Assembly: GCF_000473205.1 (NCBI RefSeq)
Contig: NZ_KI421507.1
Location: 175,074-239,073, forward strand
Direction: 5' to 3'
Origin: Pseudophaeobacter arcticus DSM 23566
GTDB taxonomy: Bacteria > Pseudomonadota > Alphaproteobacteria > Rhodobacterales > Rhodobacteraceae
Length of the DNA stretch: 64,000 bases
This document shows, in pieces, positions 42,101 to 50,158 of this stretch. Within the stretch, counting starts at the first letter, position 1. The number at the start of each line of letters is the position of its first letter. A program made the translations under genes and the position numbers. Below the pieces are notes generated by a model, which was not told the origin of the DNA, did not search any database, and saw only the letters and a program-made list of their open reading frames with translations.

Positions 42101-44458
42101 ATGATCCACCGATTTTCCCAGTTTCTCTGTTTGAGCCTCTTGCTGCTTTTCATCGCGATAGCAGGTCCCGGCGCGGGCTTTGCACAAGATGCAGCGGATG
42201 TGACCCCTGATCCGGTCGCCCGGGCGGTGGAGCTGGCGGCGGAAAGTGGCCTTGGGGTGATTATTGTAGATGGCAGTGGGTCTGTCACCTCGGCCACTCC
42301 GGGGGCAGCCAAAGCCGAACCCTCGCCGATGGAAGGGCATTCATCGCTGATGAAGGCGCAGTCAGAGTTTCAGGCGTTTCGCCAGGAGCTGAACAGCCGC
42401 CTGGAGGCTCTGCCCTATTCTATCTTTGAGATGAAATACATCCTGCGCCAAACCAGCCCGGAGGGGCGTATCCGCACCTATGCCGAGGTCCTGGGGTGGA
42501 GCCTGTTGTTTCTGCTGATTGGGCGCTGGCTGTCGGTTGAGATCTACGGCAAGCGGTTTGCTAAAGGCTATGTGGTGGCTCGGATCAAGGCAGATCCGGA
42601 AGGCTATTACGAGAAAATGCCCTTTCTGGTCTATCGCTTCTTTATGGGGGTTTTGGGAACCATCGTTGCGATGGTTTTTGCCTTGTTGGCCTCGTTTATA
42701 ATTTTTGGCGCATCGGGCGACAGTTCCATCGAATTCACGGTGACCGCGATTTATACCGCGTTTTTTATTGCCAGCGTTGTGTCTGACCTGTGGCGAATGG
42801 TGCTGTCGCCCTATCTCAGCCAATATCGGATGCCGGTGTTTTCCGATCGCGACGCCAAGCGGCTGTATATCTCGGCGTCTCTGCTGGCGACCTATGATGT
42901 CTTTTCGCTGATTTTTGCTACCTGGGTTCACGATTTTGGGCTGAACTACAATGTCTACGCCTTGGTCTATGGGTTCCTGGCTTTGCTGGGGGCATTGGGC
43001 GGCCTGGCCCTGATCGGCTTCAACGCCAGGGCCATTTCAAACGCAATCCGGGCCGGGCACAGCAAGGAAGACTGTTCCTGGCTGCTGCGCGTTCTGTCGA
43101 TCGCCTGGGCCCCCGTCATGGTCGTCTATATCGTCTTTGGCTGGCTGAACCTGGCGTTTGATCTGGTGTTGGAGCGGGAGATGTCGGTGCCCTTGATGGC
43201 AGGGACCTATATGGTTTTGACCTCCATTCTGGTGGTCTACGGTGTCATCAACTACGGCATTGAGGCCTTTAGCTATCGTCGGCGCCCGCCGGAGGGGATT
43301 GACCCTGCATCTGGCGCAGCCTCCGAAGAAATGGGCGAGGACGGCAGGCTGTCTGAGATCTCTGAAGAGGAGATCAAGTCGATGTCCCATAGGCAGGGAT
43401 ACAGGCTCTCGACCTTTCAGGACCTGGCCCGCCGGGTTGCCGGGATCCTTGCCTTCTTGGTTGGTGCCTATTCGCTTGTCCTGGTTTGGGCCCCCGAAGC
43501 CAGCTGGATGAAAACCACAGCCGCCGAGCGGGCATTTGATGTCATTGTCATCCTGTTTCTGGGCTATATCGTCTATCATACCGCGCGGATCTGGATCGAC
43601 AGCAAGATTGATGATGAGGTCGGCGATGTGCCGGAGGCAGAGCTGGGGGATGAAGGCGGCCATGGTGGCGCCAGTCGTCTGGCCACGCTTTTGCCGCTGT
43701 TTCGCGGTGTTATTCTGGCCGTGGTGGTCGTGTCGATCGTTCTGATTGTGCTGTTGGAGCTGGGGGTGAATGTCAGCCCGCTGTTTGCCGGCGCTGGGGT
43801 GGTGGGTCTGGCCGTTGGCTTTGGGTCGCAGACCCTGGTGCGGGATATCTTTTCGGGCGCATTTTTCCTGCTAGATGATGCCTTTCGTAAGGGCGAGTAT
43901 ATCGACATTGGCGAAGTCAAAGGCACGGTGGAGAAAATATCGGTGCGGTCTTTCCAGCTGCGACATCACCTTGGGGCGCTGCACACTATTCCTTTTGGTG
44001 AGATCAAGGTCCTGACCAATTACTCGCGTGATTGGGTCATGATGAAACTGCCGCTGCGGGTGACCTACGACACGGATGTGGAGAAGGTCCGCAAGCTGAT
44101 CAAGAAACTGGGGCAGGAGTTGCTGACTGACCCGGTCATCGGTGACAGTTTCATGCAACCCCTGAAATCGCAGGGGGTCATTGAGATGCAGGACTCGGCG
44201 ATGATCATCCGGGTCAAGTTTATGACCAAACCGGGCGACCAGTGGCTGGTGCGCAAACGGGTGTATCAGGACATCCGCGAGCTGTTTGCCCGCGAAGGCA
44301 TCAAGTTTGCCCATCGTGAGGTCACCGTGCGGCTGGCCGAGGAGCAGGTAGAGGATATGCCGCAGCATAAGAAAGAGGCGGTGGCAGGGGCGGTACAGGC
44401 AGCAATCGATGAAGATCTGCTCGACGTCAATGAAGGCGATGGTGGTGATGACCGCTAG
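42101..44458 (+). CDS. Large MscS-type mechanosensitive ion channel
   Basis: 785 residues from the chosen ATG. A signal peptide (LCLSLLLLFIAIAGPGAGFA) precedes a periplasmic segment, then about ten or eleven membrane helices, then the MscS pore helix and beta domain: FAGAGVVGLAVGFGSQTLVR, DIFSGAFFLLDDAFRKGEYI, and the cytoplasmic vestibule to the acidic C-terminus. The extra helices place it with the large MscK/YbdG-like channels that relieve osmotic downshock. A GTG at 42068, 11 codons earlier, is an alternative start; neither has an ideal ribosome-binding site. Confidence 0.9.
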   Translation: MIHRFSQFLCLSLLLLFIAIAGPGAGFAQDAADVTPDPVARAVELAAESGLGVIIVDGSGSVTSATPGAAKAEPSPMEGHSSLMKAQSEFQAFRQELNSRLEALPYSIFEMKYILRQTSPEGRIRTYAEVLGWSLLFLLIGRWLSVEIYGKRFAKGYVVARIKADPEGYYEKMPFLVYRFFMGVLGTIVAMVFALLASFIIFGASGDSSIEFTVTAIYTAFFIASVVSDLWRMVLSPYLSQYRMPVFSDRDAKRLYISASLLATYDVFSLIFATWVHDFGLNYNVYALVYGFLALLGALGGLALIGFNARAISNAIRAGHSKEDCSWLLRVLSIAWAPVMVVYIVFGWLNLAFDLVLEREMSVPLMAGTYMVLTSILVVYGVINYGIEAFSYRRRPPEGIDPASGAASEEMGEDGRLSEISEEEIKSMSHRQGYRLSTFQDLARRVAGILAFLVGAYSLVLVWAPEASWMKTTAAERAFDVIVILFLGYIVYHTARIWIDSKIDDEVGDVPEAELGDEGGHGGASRLATLLPLFRGVILAVVVVSIVLIVLLELGVNVSPLFAGAGVVGLAVGFGSQTLVRDIFSGAFFLLDDAFRKGEYIDIGEVKGTVEKISVRSFQLRHHLGALHTIPFGEIKVLTNYSRDWVMMKLPLRVTYDTDVEKVRKLIKKLGQELLTDPVIGDSFMQPLKSQGVIEMQDSAMIIRVKFMTKPGDQWLVRKRVYQDIRELFAREGIKFAHREVTVRLAEEQVEDMPQHKKEAVAGAVQAAIDEDLLDVNEGDGGDDR

Positions 44459-44556
44459 CTTGCCGGAATGTATTTTGTGGGCTCTGGGAAGAAAGGGGGG
44501 GAGCTCCCGCCCCCAATTCAATCCGCTGACGCGCCTTGTTTGGCGTTGGGCCGGGC

Positions 44557-44575
44557 GCCGGGCCTGCGGCCCGGC
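44557..44575. repeat. GC palindrome downstream of the channel gene
   Basis: GCCGGGCC, loop TGC, GGCCCGGC: a perfect 8-bp stem. Its arms are the same as those of the phnI-phnJ palindrome (29546-29564) in swapped order. It lies 99 bp after the channel gene, between convergent genes, and could be a transcription end or a REP-like element. A second G/C-rich dyad around GGGGGAGCTCCCGCCCCC lies near 44495-44515. Confidence 0.6.
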
Positions 44576-44634
44576 GGGGGCAGATTGCCAGAGGGTGGGT
44601 ATAGCTGAGAGCGCCGGTTTGGCAGGCAGGCGCC

Positions 44635-44686
44635 TGGCTTAGGCATATGGTTTAGGCGCCTGGTTTAGGCGTCTGGTTTAGGCGTC
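44635..44686. repeat. Four tandem 13-bp units across a stop codon
   Basis: TGGTTTAGGCGTC-type units: 44635-44647 (diverged), 44648-44660, 44661-44673 and 44674-44686, the last two identical. The last units include the stop codon and final codons of the CoA-transferase gene on the minus strand. Each unit carries TTA, so every copy offers an in-line TAA. Confidence 0.85.
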
Positions 44687-46048
44687 TGGCCAGCGGGCGG
44701 GCGCGCTGCCGCAGGCCCGCGCTGGGCGCTCCCATTGCATCTGGGTGGCTCCGATCTGCACGGCCGGGCGCAGACGCAAAGCGGGACCCCAGCTGCTGTC
44801 TTCGATCTGGGGCGCGTAGTCTTCTGGCAGCGCGCGCTCAATCCTGGGACCGGTGAGCTGCTGTGGCATCTGTGCCAGCTGCTCCGCCATGCGGGCGAGG
44901 GACAGCCGGGCACTGGCGGCGGTTTGCACTGTCGCCGCTGTTGTCAGAGCGTTCAGCACGGCGGCCGCCATCATGTAACCGGTGGCGTGATCCAGCGCCT
45001 GCACAGGCAGCGGCCTTGGGGTATCGACCCCGGCCCATTTGGCACCTGTGTCCGCGATCCCTGCGCTCATCTGTACCAGACTGTCAAAGCCGCGCCGTTT
45101 GGACCAGGGACCGCTCCAGCCATAGGCATTAAGGCAGACCTCGATGCGGTTGGGGGCAATCTTGGTACGCGTCGGGCGACTTAATCCAAGCCCGTCGAGC
45201 GCGCCTGGGCGATAGCCATGCACCAGAACATCCGCCTGGGCCAGGAGGTCTTTGAACTGCTGTAACCCGGTGCTGTCCCGCAGATCGAGGCTGGCCATGG
45301 ATTTTCCCAGCGATATGTCTTGGATCACGCCGGGCTCATCCCAGCCGGGGGGATCGATGCGCAAAACCTCGGCCCCAAAGCCCGCGAGGGTGCGTGTTGC
45401 AATTGGGCCGGCCAGAACCCGTGTCAGATCCAGCACCCGCAGCCCTGCGAGGGGGCGCGCCGCTGTTGCCTCGGAGCGGTCACGCAGCGATACAGGGCGG
45501 GGGGCAATCCAATCAATCAGCGGCTCTGCGGCCAGGGCCTGCCCCTGTGGATGCGCGCGCCACTGCGCCCGGCTGCGCATGAAGGCGGCAACGCCGCCCT
45601 GGGCAACAATCTTGGTCTCCAGCGGTTCACCCTCCCATGTGGCAACCGCCGCGCGCACCGCCTCGGGGTCTTTGGCGCAGCCCAACACGGAAAGAGCCGC
45701 GGCGCGATGGTGGGGCAGGTTGGTGTGCAGCCGGATCCAGCCATCCCTGCATCTGTAGTTGCCGGCAATCGGATCCCACAGGCTGGGCAGTTCCCAGCCC
45801 TGCGCCGCAAAGCTGTAGCCAAACCAGAGCGAGGCAAGGTGCTGATCTACTGTCACCGGCAAGGTTTGGGTGCTGAGACCTGTGGCCTGCATCAACAGGG
45901 CCATTTGCTGACCAACAGCGGCAAAGCTGGCATTGGCCAGCTCACTTACGGCAAAGGCGCTGTCATAGTGTCCGGTGCCGGTACTCTGGTAGCTTTCCGG
46001 GGCGGGAAACTCTCGCAAAAGGCTCTTTGATGAAAGCATGGAAGTCAC
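44678..46048 (-). CDS. CoA-transferase family III protein, apparently circularly permuted
   Basis: 456 residues. The usual N-terminal motif of CaiB/BaiF enzymes (PLAGLRVLDLTRVLAGPIAT, FGAEVLRIDPPGWDEPG, LVHGYRPGALDGLGLSR) begins only near residue 203. The first about 190 residues look like the family's C-terminal part: NYRCRDGWIRLHTNLPHHRA, then VAAFMRSRAQWRAHPQGQAL. So the two halves are in reversed order. The protein ends with a fold portion around VQALDHATGYMMAAAVLNAL. It is the last gene of the yejFABE operon (4-nt overlap with yejE), suggesting work on a peptide- or amino-acid-derived acyl group. Confidence 0.82.
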   Translation of the reverse strand: MTSMLSSKSLLREFPAPESYQSTGTGHYDSAFAVSELANASFAAVGQQMALLMQATGLSTQTLPVTVDQHLASLWFGYSFAAQGWELPSLWDPIAGNYRCRDGWIRLHTNLPHHRAAALSVLGCAKDPEAVRAAVATWEGEPLETKIVAQGGVAAFMRSRAQWRAHPQGQALAAEPLIDWIAPRPVSLRDRSEATAARPLAGLRVLDLTRVLAGPIATRTLAGFGAEVLRIDPPGWDEPGVIQDISLGKSMASLDLRDSTGLQQFKDLLAQADVLVHGYRPGALDGLGLSRPTRTKIAPNRIEVCLNAYGWSGPWSKRRGFDSLVQMSAGIADTGAKWAGVDTPRPLPVQALDHATGYMMAAAVLNALTTAATVQTAASARLSLARMAEQLAQMPQQLTGPRIERALPEDYAPQIEDSSWGPALRLRPAVQIGATQMQWERPARACGSAPARWPDA

Positions 46049-47199
46049 TGCTGATAGGGGTCCAGGCTGTCGCGCAGCCCATCGCCAAAGAAATTGAAGG
46101 CCAGAACGATGATGATAATCGGCAGCATCGGAATGGCGGTCCAGGGGTAGATCTCGATTGAGGCGAGGTTTTGCGCATCATTGAGCATCACCCCCCAGCT
46201 GACCGCCGGTGCCCGCAGCCCGAGGCCAAGGAAAGACAGTGCCGTCTCGCCAAGGATCATCGCCGGGATCGACAGCGTGGCCGAGGCAATCAGATGCGAC
46301 ATGAAATTGGGGATCAGATGCTTGCGGATGACCCGGCCAGAGGAGGCCCCCATCATTTCCGCAGCGCGGACGTATTCCTCTTCGCGTAGCGACAGGAACT
46401 TGGCCCGCACAGATCGCGCAAGGCCCGGCCAATCCAGAATGCCAAGGATGACAGAAATGATAAAAAACACCGCCACCGGTGACCAGTTTGACGGCACTGC
46501 TGCCGACAGCGCCAGCCACAGCGGCAGCTCTGGCAGCGAGCGCAGAACTTCGATCACCCGGTTGATCACCCAGTCGATCTTACCGCCGAAATAGCCCGCA
46601 ACCGAGCCAAAGAAGATGCCCAGCACAAAGGAAACCGAGATCCCGATGAGGCCAACCGTAAGCGACAATTGCGCCCCGTAAAGAATGCGGCTGAAAATAT
46701 CACGCCCCAAGCGGTCAGAGCCCCAAAGAAACAGTGTCGCTCCTTCGGGGGCACAGAACAGATGGGTGTTTGACGGGATCAGCCCGGCAATATTGTAGCG
46801 CTGTGCCTGGCAAAAGAAGTCGAGTTTGAGCGGTTTGTCGAGGTCCGGTTTGAACACCCATTGGAAGGTCTCCAGATCGGCTTCGGAGGTCATGGGATAG
46901 ATGAAGGGGCCGATAAACGCACCCTCGTGGAACAGATGGATCGACTGTGGCGGCGAATAGAGGTTTTCGCTCATCCGCTGGTTGGGGCCATAGGGGGCGA
47001 TAAAGCCGATGACAGGCAGCAACAGATAGCAGATCAGCAGGAAGGCGCCGGAAATCAGCCCCAGCTTATGAGTCTTGAACTTACGCCAGATCAGCACCCA
47101 GTTGGGGGCATCCAGATCCTTGCGCTCCAGCTCCAGCAAGGAGGCCTGGGGATCATAAGGCGCATCGTCAACAAAGCGTCCGTCAGGGAGTTGGGTCAT
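46045..47199 (-). CDS. yejE: Oligopeptide/microcin C ABC transporter permease YejE
   Basis: A 384-residue inner-membrane permease. YejE is recognised by its long N-terminal part: WVLIWRKFKTHKLGLISGAF, LPVIGFIAPYGPNQRMSENL, then the periplasmic insert HLFCAPEGATLFLWGSDRLG. The ATPase-docking EAA loop is RAAEMMGASSGRVIRKHLIP, and AMILGETALSFLGLGLRAPA closes the core. About six helices. It pairs with YejB. The start overlaps the yejB stop and the end overlaps the CoA-transferase start, both by 4 nt. Confidence 0.93.
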   Translation of the reverse strand: MTQLPDGRFVDDAPYDPQASLLELERKDLDAPNWVLIWRKFKTHKLGLISGAFLLICYLLLPVIGFIAPYGPNQRMSENLYSPPQSIHLFHEGAFIGPFIYPMTSEADLETFQWVFKPDLDKPLKLDFFCQAQRYNIAGLIPSNTHLFCAPEGATLFLWGSDRLGRDIFSRILYGAQLSLTVGLIGISVSFVLGIFFGSVAGYFGGKIDWVINRVIEVLRSLPELPLWLALSAAVPSNWSPVAVFFIISVILGILDWPGLARSVRAKFLSLREEEYVRAAEMMGASSGRVIRKHLIPNFMSHLIASATLSIPAMILGETALSFLGLGLRAPAVSWGVMLNDAQNLASIEIYPWTAIPMLPIIIIVLAFNFFGDGLRDSLDPYQQ

Positions 47200-48224
47200 G
47201 CGTTACGCCCCTCGTAGCGAATGCGGGGATCCAGCAGGACCAGCAGCACGTCTGAAATCATCGTTCCAATCAGCGTGAGCAGGGCGACAAACATCAGCAC
47301 AAAGCCGGAGAGGAACATGTCTTGGGTCTTGAGCGCGGTCAGCAGCGTTGGGCCGATGGTCTGTAACCCCAGCACAACGGAGACCAGAACCGAGCCGGAA
47401 ATCATCGCCGGCAGCAGGTTGCCAATATCGGCAACAAAGGGATTGAAGGCCACCCGCAGAGGGTATTTCGCCAGCATCCGGGCTGGTCCCATGCCCTTGG
47501 CCACGGCGGTTTCCACATAGGGTTTGCCCAGTTCGTCCAGCATATTGGCGCGCAACCGCTGCATCATCGCCGAGGCCCCGGAGGTGCCGATGACAAAGGT
47601 CGGTACAATCAGGTGAATGAGAATGGACTTTACCTTTTCCCAGCCCATTGGATCGCCCTCAAAGGCGGGATCCATCAAGCCCCCAATGGGCAGGTTGAAC
47701 CAGCGGTGCCCGTAATAGAACAGGATCAGTGCGAGCAGGAAATTTGGTGTGGCAAGGCCAAGATAGCCGATAAAAGCAGAGGTATAGTCTACCCAGCTGC
47801 GCGCCCGCGCCGCGGCCAGAACCCCCAGCGGCAGTGCAACGACATAGACAAAAACCACCGCTGCAAGGTTGACCAGAACGGTCAGCCAGAGACTGTCTCC
47901 GACGATTTCCGCCACGGGTTGGTCAAATTCAAAGGACCAGCCAAAATTTCCCTGCACCAGGCCGGAAAACCCATGTGGGCCGGGCATAAAGCCAACCCAG
48001 ATAAAGTACTGCTGCCACAGGGGTTTATCCAAGGCGTATTCGCTGCGCAGGAATTCCGCCTTGGCAACCCCGGCGGACTGGCCGCTGGCGCGCAGCTCTG
48101 CGATCTGGTTGGAGAGATAATCGCCGGGGGGCAGGTTGATGATGACAAAGACCAGGATGGAGACCACCCAGAGCGTCAGCAACATGGTGCCAAACCGGTA
48201 AAAGGCGTAGCGTAGAATTTCCAT
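47196..48224 (-). CDS. yejB: Oligopeptide/microcin C ABC transporter permease YejB
   Basis: A 342-residue permease of the DppB/OppB class. It begins YAFYRFGTMLLTLWVVSILV, followed by NLPPGDYLSNQIAELRASGQ with the periplasmic insert typical of YejB. Then come LGLATPNFLLALILFYYGHR, the EAA-type loop YVETAVAKGMGPARMLAKYP and the C-terminal LTLIGTMISDVLLVLLDPRI. It has about six helices. The start codon shares its last base with the yejA stop codon. Confidence 0.93.
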   Translation of the reverse strand: MEILRYAFYRFGTMLLTLWVVSILVFVIINLPPGDYLSNQIAELRASGQSAGVAKAEFLRSEYALDKPLWQQYFIWVGFMPGPHGFSGLVQGNFGWSFEFDQPVAEIVGDSLWLTVLVNLAAVVFVYVVALPLGVLAAARARSWVDYTSAFIGYLGLATPNFLLALILFYYGHRWFNLPIGGLMDPAFEGDPMGWEKVKSILIHLIVPTFVIGTSGASAMMQRLRANMLDELGKPYVETAVAKGMGPARMLAKYPLRVAFNPFVADIGNLLPAMISGSVLVSVVLGLQTIGPTLLTALKTQDMFLSGFVLMFVALLTLIGTMISDVLLVLLDPRIRYEGRNA

Positions 48225-50158
48225 CAGCCCTCACCGTCCTGAAAATAGAATTCATCTGGGCGATAGATGCCAAAATGGGCACCGGGATCCCAGGCCCAGA
48301 TGGCATGTTCGGGGACATTGCGCAGTCGGTTTGAAACCACCACCGGCTGCGGAGCTGCCGCAACAATGCCGATGCCATAGACTTGATCCGCGTGTATCGA
48401 AAGCATTTCATGCCAGATTTCGGCACGTTCAGCGTCGTCTTGCGCCAGCTCCCATTCGTGCAGCAACTCCATCAGGCGCAGGGCGGGCTCCATGTCGGGG
48501 GCTTCCCCTGCGGAGCCTCCTGTCTGGTAATACTGACCCCATTTGGGCCAGGCCAGAAAGACCTGATCGGTTGGTGCGAGAAAAGCGGGAGAGGTATGCT
48601 TTTGCGGCAGGCCGTTGTCCCAGCCGTACCAGACCGAGGCCATGGTGGTGCCAGAAAATACCCGGTTGCGCAGAATATCGCGATCCAGCGGGCGCATGAT
48701 CAGTTTGACGCCAATGTCATTCCAGTCGTCGGTGATGATCTGCAGCGCATTCTCCACCTCCTGGCGTTCGCCTGCGGTCTCAATCACCAGCTCCATCCGG
48801 CGCCCGTCGGGCAGATAGCGAATGCCATAGCCGTCCTTTTCGGCGAGCCCTGCCTGATCCAGCAGCTCATTAGCCTGAGCCGGGTCAAAAGAGGCCCAGG
48901 CCTCGCGGAATTCCGGCCTGAAGAAAGGGCTTTGTTCCAGCACCGACATTGCCCCCGGTTTGGCCAGTTTGAAATAGAGCGCCCGGTTGATGGCAGCCCG
49001 GTTGATCGCCAGCGACAGCGCCCGGCGCACCCGCACATCGCGCAGGGTGTTGCGCCAGACCGGGTCGGCGGTATTCAGGTTTGGATAGATGGCAATCTGC
49101 GAGGCGGCTCCGGTTCCCCAAAGATAGGTCTTGTAGGTGCCGCCGTCGTTTTCGCCTTTGCGCAGGATGGGGATGTCACGAAAGCCCAGGCCGCGTGCCT
49201 GCAAATCTGCCTGGCCGGCGTTGGACTTGGCCGCGACCAAACCGCCCGCCACAATCTCCATCTCGACGGTGTCGATATAGGGCAGCTGTACACCCCGGCT
49301 GTCGACGCGGTGATAAAAGGGGTTGCGGACAAACTGATGGCGGATGCGTTTGCCGGCAGTGGCATTCATCCAGGGTTGCAGGGTTGGCAGCTCGTGATTG
49401 TCGAACTTGTACATGTTGTCGTATTTGTTGTGCAGCGCGGCCCAGCTTTTGACCCGGGCATAGTCCACTTCTTCGGCCAGGGTTTCGGCATCGGCATAAT
49501 CGACGTGGAATTGTTTGAGATAGGCCGAGGGGCGGTAGATAAAGGGTGGGCGCGCCTGTGCCAGGTTTTGCAGGAACTGCGGATGAGGCGTCTGCCACTC
49601 AAAGATAACGGTGGTCTCATCCGGAAAACTGACCTGTGGCAACTCTCCCTCTGAATACATAAAATCGGGTGGCCCGGCGGGGCTCAGCGATGGATTATTG
49701 GCGATGTCTTTCCACCAATATTCAAAATCGGCTGAGGTAAAGGGATCCCCATTGGACCAGCGATGGCCCGGGCGCAGCTTCAAGGTGTAACGCTTGTTCC
49801 CCTCGTTTTCATAGCCCAACAAAATATCGGGCTGCAATTGGTAGTCTTCGGTGTATCCGACCAGCCGGGCATAGCCATATACCACCATCTGCCGAATGTC
49901 TTTGGAGCGGGTCACCATGGTGTTGAGCGTGCCGCCTTGCACGCCAAACTGACGCCCCTTGGCTGCCAGATCCACAACCAGGGGAACAAGCGGCAAGCGC
50001 TCGGCGATGGGGGGGAGATTACCGGCTTCGACCTCTGGCTGCCAAAAGCCGCTTTCGACAAAACTGGGTCCGGCCCGCCCCGGCAGCGGCAGCAGCAAGA
50101 GGCTGGTGGCAAGCACCGCAGAGGTTCGGGTCAGGATGGTTTTTGTGGCTTTAAACAT
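48224..50158 (-). CDS. yejA: Periplasmic oligopeptide-binding protein YejA
   Basis: A 644-residue extracellular solute-binding protein (family 5). The signal peptide is TSAVLATSLLLLPLPGRA. The mature protein has MVTRSKDIRQMVVYGYARLV and YTLKLRPGHRWSNGDPFTSA, the core family 5 motif, and later VRRALSLAINRAAINRALYF and YGWDNGLPQKHTSPAFLAPT. It supplies peptides to the YejBE/F transporter; in E. coli this system also imports microcin C. The ATG at 50158 starts the signal peptide; an earlier in-frame region lies inside yejF. It overlaps yejF by 8 nt. Confidence 0.93.
   Translation of the reverse strand: MFKATKTILTRTSAVLATSLLLLPLPGRAGPSFVESGFWQPEVEAGNLPPIAERLPLVPLVVDLAAKGRQFGVQGGTLNTMVTRSKDIRQMVVYGYARLVGYTEDYQLQPDILLGYENEGNKRYTLKLRPGHRWSNGDPFTSADFEYWWKDIANNPSLSPAGPPDFMYSEGELPQVSFPDETTVIFEWQTPHPQFLQNLAQARPPFIYRPSAYLKQFHVDYADAETLAEEVDYARVKSWAALHNKYDNMYKFDNHELPTLQPWMNATAGKRIRHQFVRNPFYHRVDSRGVQLPYIDTVEMEIVAGGLVAAKSNAGQADLQARGLGFRDIPILRKGENDGGTYKTYLWGTGAASQIAIYPNLNTADPVWRNTLRDVRVRRALSLAINRAAINRALYFKLAKPGAMSVLEQSPFFRPEFREAWASFDPAQANELLDQAGLAEKDGYGIRYLPDGRRMELVIETAGERQEVENALQIITDDWNDIGVKLIMRPLDRDILRNRVFSGTTMASVWYGWDNGLPQKHTSPAFLAPTDQVFLAWPKWGQYYQTGGSAGEAPDMEPALRLMELLHEWELAQDDAERAEIWHEMLSIHADQVYGIGIVAAAPQPVVVSNRLRNVPEHAIWAWDPGAHFGIYRPDEFYFQDGEG

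Noticed and set aside
48383-49654. A 423-codon open frame opposite yejA
   Set aside because: It lies wholly within the clear YejA gene on the other strand and has no recognisable motif.
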